From Hyposmocoma kahamanoa (taxonomy: Eukaryota > Arthropoda > Insecta > Lepidoptera > Cosmopterigidae), in contig NW_020654748.1 of the NCBI RefSeq assembly GCF_003589595.1, forward strand, positions 4,633,770 through 4,697,769: a DNA stretch of 64,000 nucleotides, in the 5' to 3' direction. Of this stretch, positions 1 to 10,989 are shown one piece after another. Each line of letters opens with the position of its first letter. The first letter of the stretch is position 1. A model generated the notes under the pieces. The model ran no database searches and was not told the DNA's origin. It saw nothing but the letters and a program-made list of their open reading frames with translations. Made by a program: the position numbers and the translations under genes.

Positions 1-116
1 GGAGCCCGCATTACGTCACATAAAACCTTATCTCTGAGACAGCCGTAGTTTCAACAAAGTAGCGTCGTGCAATATTCACGTGATATTTTTAATTTGATTT
101 TCTGTACTATGAGGTA

Positions 117-405
117 CGGGTACGAAGTGGAATTCTCTGCCTGCAAACTTGTTCCCTGAACCATAATAAGGTGAGAGTGAATAGATATTATACTTCGATG
201 GGTACTAAGTATAAGGGCCAAACTAATCATTTGATCATTTTCATTTCTTTGTTGGAAATTCTTCATTTTGTAATGAAAAAGTTTCATTATAAGATGAAGC
301 ACTCCCATTATCAGCAGACCCGTCGACATATAGGTGTGCATGCTCCGACGTCGAACTCATCGTTACTTTCCATCATGTGAGATGGAGGTCAAATGCGCGC
401 TTATT
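117..405 (+). repeat. LINE 3'-tail remnant, copy 1, interrupted
   Basis: Two blocks (about 117-170 and 330-405) align with 1245-1330 and 1330-1400 of the longer LINE-tail copy, including the shared words TCCCTGAA and GGTCAAATGCGC. The 160 bases between them are absent from the other copy, so something was inserted here; no clear terminal repeats were recognised on the insert. The reading frame is destroyed. The call rests on comparison within the window. Confidence 0.5.
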
Positions 406-599
406 ATACCTTTACAGCAAAACAGAATCAGCTCATTATTTCGCAGGAATTTTAAGCTGAGTGTCATTTTTCAAGACCTTTAATTTTAAGCAACACTGTC
501 TGCTTGAGTGGGTTCACCAATAATTATTTGACAGCTGCTGCAGCAAATCTTAGGTATTCAACGGGGAAATGTTGCCAGAAATTTGGGTACGAGGCTGCA

Positions 600-760
600 A
601 GGCCTGGCACTCGATGATGTATATATAGTCTACCTTTAATTTGAAAGAATTGAAAGGCCTTCTTTTCATATCGATGGCATATAATATAATGTTCGCTATC
701 GTAGTGAAAGGATTTGCGAATCGGAGTAAAGTACTCGCCGATTGTTGTCTATTGTACGCC
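600..760. repeat. Unclassified repeat, paired with 33635-33755
   Basis: The stretch around ATCGATGGCATA, followed by AATAATG-like and CCATCGTGGTGAAA-like words and TAAAGTA, recurs in the same order near 33660-33745. The two copies differ at many bases. No terminal repeats or coding capacity were seen. It may be part of an old LINE or MITE; the family is not identified. Confidence 0.45.
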
Positions 761-879
761 AGACGTACAGGAACGGGCTGGTGAGGAGTACATGTAACAC
801 GATTTCCAAATGCTTGCCAAAACAAGTATTTTTTACCTGTTTTTCAACTTATTAACAGTGTAGAGGTATTTGTCAAAGA

Positions 880-1400
880 ATTGGTCCTAAAAAGTATGAC
901 AAGCACAAGTCCGGTCGTGTATGGAGTACTGTTATGGGATGGCTCTGCTAAATACAAACTGGCCACCTTGGACTCAATCGACAAACGTGGCAAGAGGCTT
1001 ATAGGTGACTCGGAATAAGTAGAGGCGAAGCTGCACAACCTTGAACACCGCCGTAAAGTTATCTGCTTATCGGCATTCTACAGGATATATCACGGAGAGG
1101 ATGCGATGGAATTGCATAATTTGATTCCGCCTTCCCCTTTCTATCATCGGGGAACTAGGCGTAGGCTGGGATTCCACCTCTTTGTTATGGATATTCCAAG
1201 GATACACACGAAGCGACTTGCTTCCACATTTATATAACGGCTATGGAGTAGAATTCCCTGCCTGCAGACTTACTCCCTGAAAATTATAACTTGGACCTTT
1301 TCAAGGCGAGAGTGAATAGGAATTATTTAGGTGTGCATGCTACATCGTTGACCTCATCGTCACTTTCCACCAAGCGAGGTGTAGGTCAAATGCGCACTTA
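880..1400 (+). pseudogene. Non-LTR retrotransposon ORF2 C-terminal remnant, copy 2
   Basis: Reading + strand frames through stops and shifts gives a typical LINE ORF2 carboxy-terminal text: a WDGSAKY..LDSIDKR.KRLIGD stretch, then LHNLEHRRKV, FYRIYHGE, a PSPFYHRGTRR block, and a decayed STF..RLW-like end near 1220-1260. This region follows the RT domain in Jockey/CR1-like elements and is usually preserved in 5'-truncated copies. In-frame stops (for example near 1017 and 1237) make it a pseudogene. The central 1025-1203 segment is almost identical to 3614-3792. Confidence 0.7.
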
Positions 1401-1440
1401 TTTTTTATAAAAAAAAGTAGGTATTGCCACCATAGCTACG

Positions 1441-1480
1441 GTGGAAATTTGAAATACCGGATGACATTTCAAATTTCCAC
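1441..1480. repeat. Short perfect hairpin
   Basis: A 15-base arm at 1441-1455 (GTGGAAATTTGAAAT) is the exact reverse complement of 1466-1480, around a 10-base loop. Further imperfect inverted words (GACATTTTGTCGT near 1536 and AACGACATTT near 1567) follow. It looks like the core of a small palindromic MITE, but outer boundaries could not be set. Confidence 0.6.
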
Positions 1481-1599
1481 TGTCGATATAAAGGTAAAAA
1501 TTTTATTAATGTATAGAATTTTAAAATGTCGTAAGGGACATTTTGTCGTACTGGAAAATGTTCCTAACGACATTTCTACCGTCGATATGTCTGGCACCA

Positions 1600-2905
1600 A
1601 GTAAAAATGTGAGCATTATTGCATTTCGGTTGTTTTGAGGGTGCTAGTGAACAGTAGTGCAACAGACACTTGAGACTTGTCAACTTCAAGTCTCAGGGTG
1701 ACGATGCAGTGGCAGTTTCACTCTGATCACTATGACCATGTGGCACTGCTATTGATATTGTTAGGCGTGTCGTTATCATCATGCACACGACACCGTTGTC
1801 TCGTCATTGGATATCATAAAAAATACAAGATGTTATTTTTATCTTAACTAATTATTCTATTACATTTTTCATTTACTTTGTTGCGTTCATTGTGCTTTTC
1901 GGATAAATTTTAATAAAACGAGAAATTAAACTTATTTAACATTTATTTTGAAAACTCGATCTCAGTAACAATAACTTCTTTAATATTCAACATAACACGT
2001 ATTTGTTAACTCGTGTTACTTTTATTGTAAACCTAGGTCATAAAAAATAATACTAAAAAAACCTGAATACATTTAGTATAAAGTAGTAGACTATGGACAT
2101 AAGACTTGTCCCTGGAGAACACACACTGGAACGTCCTTTGAATGCCCGAATGACGCAAAGCTAATACTTCAGCTAGCATAGAAAGATAGTATCCGGTGTC
2201 CTTTCCTTCCTTTTCATCAGGACTTGGCACAATGCTAGTAAGTAGTCTTCACAAGAAACCATGTTATTTTAGTTCAAAATCATTGCAGTCGTTATCTATA
2301 CATCAGTGTTACTGACAGAACTTTTCAAGAGGAGAACGAACTATGAATCAAATGAAGAGAAAATTTTAAGAGAGGCTAATAAGAGGAAAGATTTAAAATA
2401 TGTGATCGATCGCAAATTTAATATTGTGACGCATTGCCCCTAGTATGTACGTGAAACTATTTAATAATACCTATAGAATTTAAAGTTACTACAGACATAA
2501 ACATTTCCAAAAAAAGACAGTGTTTTATTATTGGAAAAATGCTGATGCCCTAAAAAAAAAACTTTAAATTAATTGAATATATTATAAATTATTATTGTTG
2601 AACGTTATGAGTTCTGGCTATGTTATTCTACAAATTATTTAATTGGAGATTTTATTACCGTTATAATTTATTATAAATTTTAGGTTTGATTATTTTGTAT
2701 GTAATTTTTATGACTTAATTTTTAATTTATGACAATGACATTCAAACACAACTCTGAATTGTTAATGAATAAACAAATACAATAAATACAAATACTCGAT
2801 ACCCGTTGTTAAGCTAATTACAAGTAATGTGATATGTTGTGTAAGGCAGCAATGAACGACGAATAGATGAGATTATGCCTTCAAAAGTGCCAGAAAACTG
2901 AACTT
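1600..2905. other. AT-rich stretch without recognised gene
   Basis: No exon, RNA gene or transposon protein was recognised. A block near 1660-1760 (GTCAACTTCAAGTCTCAGGGTGACGATGCAGTGGCAG-like order) resembles part of Rep-A in + orientation, badly decayed. The rest is simple AT-rich sequence. Confidence 0.4.
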
Positions 2906-2906
2906 A

Positions 2907-3075
2907 TTTTTTTTATAACATCAAGTGACGGGACGAACAAGTCGTGCACCTAATGGATACATGCCTGTCCGTAACAGCTACAATGCCACTCAGATATCTG
3001 AGGTGCACCATCACTGCGCCCGTCACCCCTAGACACAAGTTGACAAGTCCCGTATGCCTGTAATTTCACCAGGAA
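2907..3075 (-). repeat. Rep-A copy, partial
   Basis: It begins with a T-run followed by ATAACATCAAGTGACGGGAC, then carries the Rep-A words CTGTCCGTAACAG, GCCACTCAGA, TCTGAGGTGCACC, GCGCCCGTCACC, AAGTTGACAAG and TGTAATTTCACCAG. It stops there, lacking the ACCCTTACCCTTCAAAACC half. The orientation is defined so that full copies end in TTATAAAAAA. Confidence 0.75.
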
Positions 3076-3479
3076 TTGTCATGTTGAGTGAGTTGTCGCT
3101 TTTTTCGGAGACATGCAAAAGTCACATTGCCAGGAGTCAGCGATTCGCGGTCAATGAACTCGTTAGTAAGCGCTAACCCAGTATTGCGTAACAAATTTAT
3201 CTTGTATGGTAATCATGTTCTAGCCTATGCTGTCACAAACATACCCAATTCTTGGGCATGTTACATTTATTTTGATAAACACTATAAAACACAAAGCAAG
3301 GAAGTAATTCAGCTAGACATAACTCAAAATATAGATTCTCATCCCATTCTCATAAATTTACTAGTACATTGTGCAATCCTGTTCGAAATTCTGAAATCGT
3401 ATTACTCAGCATCGCTATCCATCCATATGCATGTTTTATTACCGGTCTACGATATGGTTTTACATCACACATCAATAGA

Positions 3480-3793
3480 TGCGAGTTAGAACTTTGAAGA
3501 GTTTTTATACATGCTGCCACCTTTGGGATGTCTCTGCTACATACCACCTGGCCACCTTGGATTAACTTGACAAACGTGCCTAGAGGCTTGTAGATGACTC
3601 GGAATTAGTAGAAGCGAAGCTGCACAACCTTGAACACCGCCGTAAAGTTATCTGCTTATCGGCATTCTACAGGATATATCACGGAGAGGATGCGATGGAA
3701 TTGCATAATTTGATTCCGCCTTCCCCTTTCTATCATCGGGGAACTAGGCGTAGGCTGGGATTCCACTTCTTTGTTATGGATATTCCAAGGATT
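3480..3793 (+). pseudogene. Non-LTR retrotransposon ORF2 C-terminal remnant, copy 3
   Basis: This is the same LINE tail as at 880-1400. The leading 89 bases (about 3525-3613) differ from copy 2 at about 14 positions, but 3614-3792 matches 1025-1203 with a single mismatch. The copy ends abruptly after CCAAGGATTCC, without the STF..RLW region. No intact reading frame exists. It is a truncated relic, but see the findings for the change in divergence. Confidence 0.7.
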
Positions 3794-4190
3794 CCAGACT
3801 GCAGTTAAGATAAACTGCCAACACAGTATTATAAGCACCACTTTCTCTTGCTTTAAAATGGAAAATTTATAAATTTTCCTTCTCTGCTGAGGCACTTGGT
3901 GTTTTAATTTAACGTTAAGATTTTTATTATTGAAATCTTTCTGGATTGAATATGAAAATATTTCTTCTTCAAAACGATATTTAAATGATAGAGATGATTA
4001 CGAGGTGAACAGGTGACATGATGGATGAACATGTTTACTTATATCGTCCTTTTAATTTGAAAGACAAAATAAAGTAATTGTACATACAATTCAATATGTT
4101 CTAACATATGTATTTTTATTGTCTCAATAGCGACACACGCTTGGTCATAATAACAAATAGGGACATACACATGCTTATACATAACCTTTA

Positions 4191-4475
4191 GTAGCTGTAG
4201 AGCTCTCTGTGAAAGAGTTCGTCCAGGGAAGTACTGCCACCTCACCAATTTCTACTGCCAAGCAGTAATATGCACATAACTGCGTTCAGGTTTTGAAGGG
4301 TAAGGGTGATGGTGAAATTACATGCAAATGGGACTTGTCAACTTATGTTTCAAGGTGTCGGGCACCGTCGCACCCCTCAGATCGTTGCGATTTAAATGCA
4401 CTGCAACTGCTATGGATAAGCACGTCGCTTACCATTAGGCGCACGACTTATTCGTCCCACCACTTGCACACATAA
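4191..4475 (+). repeat. Rep-A copy, near full length
   Basis: The copy runs from GTAGCTGTAGAGCTCTCTG through GAAAGAGTTCGTCCAGGGAA, the TACTGCCACC block, GGTTTTGAAGGGTAAGGG and GGACTTGTCAACTTATG to TTCGTCCCACCACTT. The A-rich end is degraded. Short reading frames inside it are not genes. Confidence 0.8.
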
Positions 4476-4828
4476 AGAAGCTTTAAAAAAGCTTTCTTCT
4501 AACTGCGCTCGTGGCATTACTGTTATTATTGGTATTATGGATAGTTGAACAAAAATTGATGCTACGTTATTTTAGATTACAGAGACATCAAAGACCACAA
4601 TTTGTGAAATTTAAACAATACAATCAAATATAGCCAAAGGCTGCTTCGTCTGTCGCAGACAGCAATATTAATTATCATAATGTACTACTTATATTTGGAG
4701 AGACGAATGAATTGAAATTCAAAATTATCGACGTAACGTAACTTTTGGTTACAGAAATTTTTGATACAGTGACTCTCATTCACGAAAGTTGTTTTCAACA
4801 TCAAACAAGTTAGAAAGCAACGGACATA

Positions 4829-6371
4829 CACACATCAAAAAAAGTTTGCGATCAATAGCATAAGCTCCTATAATTCTTTAAATTTAACTTTATCAAGAAA
4901 AAATCTATGTTGCATGCTTTCTTTAAATAGGAACATCCTGTTTGAAATTAAAATATAAAACTATTTTTTATTATTTATTTTAAAAAATTGAGCCATTAAT
5001 CATAATGTAATAGTGATAGAAATTTCATAGAAAGAAAAAGACTGTTTAATTAAACTTAAACAACAATTTATTATTAAAAGGTGTGAATTCAATATAAAAT
5101 AACTCCTCCCCTGGCTCGAATACATGCGAAGATCCTCCTGGGCATGCTGAGGATCAAGTTATCCAGCATTTCCTGGGGTAACCTATCCCATTCTTCAATA
5201 GCGACTTCACTGAGCTCTGGAACTGTCTGGGGACGTGGCTCACGGTTCCATACTGCTCGTTTAAGAGCATCCCACGCGTGCTCTATTGGGTTTAAGTCGG
5301 GCGAGCCGGCAGGCCAGTCTAATCGTGTGATATCGTATTCTTGAAGAGCAGCATTGACTCGTTGAGCTCGATGTGCGGGCGCATTATCATCGACCAGTAC
5401 AAATTGGTGCCCATGGTTTACTCGGAATGGTCTGACGATATCATCAATAGCAACTGCTTTGTACATGTCTGCTGTCATGAAGCCCCGATACGGGATCAAA
5501 GGCGTTCTAGCTCCAATCATAATGCCACCCCAAAAGGACACCGATTTTCCGCCTTGCTGAACTGTTCCAGTGGCAGTTCTTTCTCTTTCACGGACGCCTG
5601 GTCTTCTCCAGACACGGACACGTCGGTTATCTGGATGAGTGCTGATTCGGGATTCGTCAACGAAGAGACAGTTTTGCCAAATGTTTTCGTCCTCACCTTC
5701 TTCATTTTGCCGAAGTCTAGCCCACTGCAATCTTCGTTGTTGACGTTGCCGGGAATTGAGCGGAGCTCGCCAAGACCTCCGTGCTCGTAATCCAGCCTGG
5801 TGCAAGCAATTGCGAACGGTCTGCGTGCTAACTTCAAGCCCAGAGGCGGCCCTGACTTCTGCTTTTATTTTAGTGGCGTTGATTGTTGGATCACGGGCTG
5901 CCAGCAATCTAATATAGCGCTTTTGGGCAGCTGTCAAAACAGTTGGGCAACCGCTGCGGGGTCGGTCAGCTAAATTCCACATTCCGTGATACCTCTGCAA
6001 CGTAGCCACGACACAGGATTGGGATATAGCAAGGCTGCGTGCTATTACTCTCGTGGTGTATCCTTCTTCCCTCAAAGTTACTATTCTAGCTCGTAAAACC
6101 TCTGATAATCCTCTTGGCATTTTTTCAATCACAACTTTCCGCGAAAAATATCTTGAATCGCTTATAATTGACTAAATCAGATTTCTGAATGAGCGTAAGC
6201 TAGGACTGAAAGCCTTTTTATATGAAAAAACAATTGAACGGGGTCATTGTTTTATGTTCTAATTTATTTTTAAATAAAGAATCTAAAAAGAAGAAAAAAT
6301 CATAATATAATCTACAGTAACAAAAAAGATTTCAGTTTTTCGAAGTGATCGCAAACTTTTTTTGATGTGTG
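4829..6371 (-). mobile_element. Complete Tc1-like DNA transposon (Tc1/mariner superfamily)
   Basis: The 1543-bp element has perfect 25-bp terminal inverted repeats (4829-4853 and 6347-6371, outer end CACACATCAAAAAAAG). It is flanked on both sides by the TA dinucleotide (4827-4828 and 6372-6373), the target-site duplication of this superfamily. One long transposase frame occupies its middle on the minus strand. Perfect ends plus an undisturbed frame suggest recent insertion compared with the decayed repeats around it. Confidence 0.95.
5089..6132 (-). CDS. Tc1-like transposase, DD34E, apparently intact
   Basis: The 347-residue protein would cut and paste the surrounding transposon in the nucleus. 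Residues 1-50 fit a helix-turn-helix DNA-binding domain (ARSLAISQSCVVATL) and residues 56-63 are a GRPR-like linker (DRPRSGCP). A second helix-turn-helix spans about 65-115. The catalytic DDE triad is visible as D159 in FVDES, D249 in VDDNAPAH and E284 in NPIEHAWD, with 34 residues between the last two: the DD34E signature of Tc1. The length is normal for the family (about 340). Translation may start at Met1 or at Met5 (MPRGLS). No stop or frameshift was seen, so it could be functional; activity is inference. Confidence 0.93.
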   Translation of the reverse strand: MIEKMPRGLSEVLRARIVTLREEGYTTRVIARSLAISQSCVVATLQRYHGMWNLADRPRSGCPTVLTAAQKRYIRLLAARDPTINATKIKAEVRAASGLEVSTQTVRNCLHQAGLRARRSWRAPLNSRQRQQRRLQWARLRQNEEGEDENIWQNCLFVDESRISTHPDNRRVRVWRRPGVRERERTATGTVQQGGKSVSFWGGIMIGARTPLIPYRGFMTADMYKAVAIDDIVRPFRVNHGHQFVLVDDNAPAHRAQRVNAALQEYDITRLDWPAGSPDLNPIEHAWDALKRAVWNREPRPQTVPELSEVAIEEWDRLPQEMLDNLILSMPRRIFACIRARGGVILY

Positions 6372-6929
6372 TACGAGTAGTCGGGATCGTAGATACTTTT
6401 CGACACCAGCAATTAACGTTACGCTAACTTCAAAATACTATATATACATATACACCGAATTTGTCTATAAAAACTTGCGATAAATTTTCGAACATACCAA
6501 TATAATATTTTTTACAACAAGCTATTTTCTTAGTGTTGATTTTAATATAATGTAAATTATAAGTTGAATATTTTGACATATTGGCTTAGCTTGGCAATAA
6601 TTTGGCATCACCAAATCGACAGAACGTGAGTTAGCGTATTGTTAATAGCTGTTATCGTTTTGGACAATGACTACCTTTTGCAAAGTTTGTGGATGAATAA
6701 TGATTGAATGAGAGAATTAAAAAACTTCACAATTTTGTATGGCAAAATATACAGCGGTAGCAATCACAAGAAGAAAGAACATTTTATATAAAAACATTAT
6801 GTTTGGTCACCAGCGATAACTGTCATTGTAATATATCATGACAGGGGCACAGTTTGGTTTTAGAACTCGAAAAACGCAAAAATTTTCGGATATTTAGAAC
6901 ATATGTACGACATCTGTCGCATAATTTTG

Positions 6930-7135
6930 ACGACCTCGGTGTCCTAACGGCTTATATTGTGGGCGCTAGATGAGTTCCCGGGGTCGATTCCCGGACGGAC
7001 CAAATTGGGAAATTAATTTTTCCAAATTGGTTCTGATCTGGGTGTTCTGGGAAGTGACCTGGACTGAAATACATTGCTTTGGTACTCGTCGTACAGCGAG
7101 TTCTCTAGTCTGGAGTTGAGCCCTTGGAGGTGTGT
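6930..7135 (+). repeat. SINE-D copy (tRNA-derived SINE)
   Basis: It has an A-box-like start (CTCGGTGTCCTAACGG) and a B box GGTCGATTCCCGG, as in an RNA polymerase III promoter. The family body follows: CCAAATTGGGAAATTAATTT, GGTTCTGATCTGGGTGTTCTGG and TCGTACAGCGAGTTCTC. Related copies lie at 24670, 33825, 38705, 38930 and 60005. It is a retroposed tRNA-like repeat, not a tRNA gene, because the acceptor-stem pairing is lacking. Confidence 0.75.
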
Positions 7136-7227
7136 CAAATTTGCAGATTATTTCGTTTATGACATTTGAAATTAATAATGCAGATGATAAATGTATACAA
7201 ATGTTTGTTTACAAGCAACCAGTTTCT

Positions 7228-8178
7228 AATAGCAGTAGAGCTTCTTGTGAAAGAGTTCGTCCAGGGAAGTACTGCCACCTTAACTATTTCTGCCGTCAAA
7301 CAGTAATGTTAGTATTACTGCGTTCCGGTTTTGAAGGGTAAGGGTGTTCATGAAATTACGGGCACATGGGACATGTCAACTTATGTCTCAAGGTGACGGA
7401 CGCAGTGGCAGTGCCTCTTCGATCTTTACGGTTTAAAGCTGTGAGTGGCACTGTAACTATTATGAACAGTAGTGCGATTCACGTAAGTTCAAGCTATTAA
7501 AATATCGGTGAAGTTTCGTAGTCGTTCGATCGGAGTTCTATCCAAAATGAGTATTCACGTATCACTTGAATGAACGTTGAAATGAGTAGAAACGAAACGT
7601 AACGACTATTGAACGACATGTTGGATTATGAAATTTGACATTTAGTCGACGAAAGTCTATTGAAAGAACTGTCAAAATTTTAGCGGAATACGCATTGACT
7701 TACAAATAAATGGACGACGGGTCTAATACAAAAACCACGAAAAAATGTCCCAAGTCAACCTATTCGAAATTTAAATTGTAATGTCATCACAGTATCGCGC
7801 TGTCAGTCGAACAAATGAAGACTAAAGCGGAGTTTGGCGCTCTGTATACGATTTTAGCGCCTTACAAGTGCGGACACTTTTTAGCGCGGACCCGACGTCC
7901 ATATAATTGTAAGTCAATGGGAATACGTATGACTTGTCGTTTAGAGTCGATTCAAGTTCGATTCATATACCAGAATACGCTATAACGACATTTGGTACGA
8001 ACGACTTTAAAATGAGACTCGTTGACGTTCACTGTCACACGTGAATACGAAAAAGCAGTTCAACGACTAAATCGCTACGATATCGTAACGGTTTGATTAC
8101 GTGAATCACCCCCCAGGCGTGTCGTTTACCACCAAGTCCACGACTTGTTCGTCCCGTCTCTTGGTATTATTAAAAAAA
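7228..8178 (+). repeat. Rep-A copy split by a nested element
   Basis: The first part (7228-7470) runs from AGCAGTAGAGCTTCTTGTG to ACTGTAACTATTATGAACAG. The second part resumes near 8113 with CAGGCGTGTCGTTTACCACC and ends in GGTATTATTAAAAAAATT. Together they reconstruct an almost complete Rep-A unit, so the intervening 640 bases are a younger insertion. Confidence 0.8.
7471..8112. mobile_element. Non-autonomous inverted-repeat element nested in Rep-A
   Basis: Near-terminal inverted repeats GATTCACGTAA (7476-7486) and TTACGTGAATC (8097-8107) bound about 640 bases with no protein-coding capacity. A CAG triplet occurs at both junctions and may be the target duplication. Many short words built on ACGA/TCGT recur in both orientations inside. 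The superfamily is not assignable by eye; it is a MITE-like cut-and-paste derivative by inference. Confidence 0.65.
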
Positions 8179-8189
8179 TTTACATACTC

Positions 8190-9870
8190 ATTCTTCTCAA
8201 GTAAATCTGAATACGAAAGAGTGGTAGCGTTTATTCAATGTGACTAAGTCAAGTGTAATTTACATACCTATGAAATACAGCGCATCTCACGGCTAAGAGA
8301 CATGAAGGAACATAACTTTAAATATTGGAGATTTGCTTGCTTCATCTGAGAATAAAACCGACCAGGCTTTTTACAAGCTTGTTTCTTATATGAATAAATT
8401 GTATAATTGAACTGTGTTCCTTTGATTTTAGACACTACGTTACTTTAAAAGAATTTATCATTATAATTGACCCTTACAATCGACCTAATAAAAAAACCTT
8501 TTCTTTTTACAATAATTAGAAAGTTCGATTCCCAGATAAGGTAAGCAACTCTGTAAAATTCCTGTAAAAAAATGCAGTATTACTTACTTTTAAAAATAAA
8601 ATAATGTTTCCATAAGGCAAAATATTTTATCTACAATGTTTAAAGTACTTTCTCTCCATCTTACATAGCCGTCTAACACTATAATACCGTTTTAAAATAT
8701 CAGTTGGATCAGCCAAAACGGCGGTCGTTTTGTAGGTGGACTTCTCTGCTACGTGACTTTCTTTTGTTTCAATAAATGTGCCTACAGCCCAAAAGGCGGT
8801 TATTTCGTAGACAATTTGAAGCGCAGATTTAGATTCGAGGCAATGCAACGGTACAGCTAGTGTACATAAAACCAGTTGTACCTACAATACTGTCACGGAA
8901 AAACGATTTAAGAATTTCGAGGAACTTTCCCTGAAGGGGTAAAGGGAATTTATCGTTGGCTATGTAATGTTTTCGTTTATTTATTGCCGTAGTATATGGA
9001 CGTCGCGTCGCACAGCCGAGACGACGTTGATGAGGGTACTTGAACCGAATTTACTGGATATGTATTACGTGAGTTCCAGATAACTTTTACCTAGATGTGG
9101 CATTCGGCGTTCACGTTTTGGTTTCATTTCCAGTTTTACGTTTCGAAATGGGCTAAAACGCACACAAGTAAAGTTAAAGAAGACTTAAAAAGCCGGTGTG
9201 GTTTCTTGGTGTGTGACAGAACACATTTTATCAGAAACTCCGGAAAATTACGAGCCGTAAGCTTAGGGTGAGTACCCTACTGAACTAAAGACAACCAATA
9301 AATTAATCCTGATACTCGTAAATCGTACGTCTTATCTCTGACCGATAACTCTCCGAAGTTGCTACGGGATGAGAGAGTAGTATTTATCAGCAAGCCCCAG
9401 GATACCCTGTCTATCCGTATTTATTACTTAATTAATTCCACTTTTCTTAAAGAATGCTATATTTGGTTTATTATGACTGAACTGCCATAGCTGGTCAGGC
9501 GTTTTCCACTATCGGGCTGCTGTTATATCATATAGGGCATTGGATTTGTGTAAAGTTTGTTTGTTAAACTTCAGTGTGTAGGGTAGGTGTATCTTTCAAA
9601 ATTATTTAAAATTGTTTAGCTATTTTATTGTCTATGCTATAAATAGAAATAAATACTTTGCAAATTCAAAAATGTTGGAATTGTAAAAAACACGATTTTA
9701 AAAATTAAAGTACTGAATTAATCCTATTGAGAATAAGTGATTATTTTTATTTATTTATTAATTAATTTAAAGAAAGATTAACAGCTTAAAACGAGATTTA
9801 AAATACTTTGATAATATACAGGTAAGTCGAAGAAGACAATAAAAGCTTAAATATTAGAAAGTAAAACTAG
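8190..9870. other. No recognised gene; one odd minus-strand frame
   Basis: The stretch is AT-rich and unassigned. A 73-codon minus-strand frame at 8627-8848 (it includes a VLADPTDILKRYY stretch) reads like decayed coding sequence and is not Rep-A or a SINE. It matches no family I can name and has no splice context. It may be a transposon relic. Confidence 0.3.
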
Positions 9871-9877
9871 GATTTTT

Positions 9878-10300
9878 AACCGACTTCAAAAAAGGAGGAG
9901 GTTCTCAATTCGTCTGTATGTTTTTTTTATGTATGTTACGCGATAACTCCGGTACTTGTGAACCGATTTTCATGATTCTTTTTTTGTTGGAAAGGGAGTA
10001 CTTCCATAGTGGTCCCATTTCATTTTGAAGAAAATCGTCCACCTCGAAGGGTGGCTGTTCACGCATGAAGATTCATTTTTATAAATAGCGCCTAACTTTA
10101 ATTTAGAAGCAATTACTTTAATGGTTGATTTTGCTATTTCTTCAATTCAAGGAGTTTTTCTCTTAATATACTTTGAGTAGTGAGAGCCGATTTTTATCAT
10201 CTCCAGTATCAAGTCCGTATAGTGGCGAACTAGGGGATATTTCAATAAAACTTGGCAAATAGACGTAATTCCACATACTTTTGAGGTCGGTTTTTTTAGT
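9878..10300 (+). repeat. Rep-B copy, full length (MITE-like)
   Basis: It starts AACCGACTTCAAAAAAGGAG and ends ACTTTTGAGGTCGGTTTTTT, so the ends are inverted repeats (ACCGACTTCAAAA and ACCGACCTCAAAA). The body has the diagnostic words GTGAACCGATTTTCATGATT, TTTGTTGGAAAG and CCACCTC.AAGGGTGG. It has no open frame. This is one of seven copies in the window. Confidence 0.8.
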
Positions 10301-10985
10301 ACTCTATACTGATCATTATTAAATCATATGAATAAGATTGGGTCGGTTCAGCTGACAGAACTGGCTGGCTATTTTTTGGATAAAATTTTGTACAGACGAA
10401 GGGCACTGGAACCCCACGGGCCAAGGGTTTCGACTCCAAAGGCTGTAAATAGCTAGTCAAAGCCGAGATCCTTCTATTAATTACTTTTTCTTCTTTCCGC
10501 CAGCTCAGCTACGGAGCCAGCCGTCTTGCTGGTGTGCTGGAGATGGGATTGGGCACATGTGGCATCCCACAGCTTAAAACTAAATTAAATAATTTTAATA
10601 ACAACTGAGAACCAATTAAAGATCCTCACAAGTAAAAATATAATGAGGAATCTGGGTGCACAACTTACCTAACTTATTATAGGTGTAAAACATAAAATAT
10701 CAGTAGTGAGTACCATAGACAATAAAATTTTGGTTAAAACTAAAAAGAGCCCCTTTGTGATATGGTTTATGAAATTATAGTCACGCAAAGTGACACTTTC
10801 CTTCTAAACCGAATCTAATACTAATCCAGTTATGTAAATATTCCATTAATAAAGGGTTGCAATTGTAGCGGTTTTCACTCAAACTTCAAATATGGATCAA
10901 TTCCCAAGATTTAAGAACCTGAATGTCTAGTTAATAGTAGGCAAGTTAGTTATAAAATGAAATCATTCGTTCCAGTCTGATTCTT
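10300..10985. other. No recognised feature
   Basis: Apart from single-copy AT-rich sequence, I see no exon, terminal repeats or SINE boxes here. A GC-richer patch near 10500-10560 has no readable protein similarity. Confidence 0.4.
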
Positions 10986-10989
10986 TGCA

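Noticed and set aside
3088..3489. 133-codon + strand open frame as a possible gene
   Set aside because: It starts at the edge of a Rep-A copy and runs into a LINE-tail fragment; no splice context, no recognisable domain, and a composition expected by chance.
5341..5790. Long + strand frames inside the Tc1 element
   Set aside because: They are complements of the transposase gene, which has clear catalytic motifs on the minus strand.
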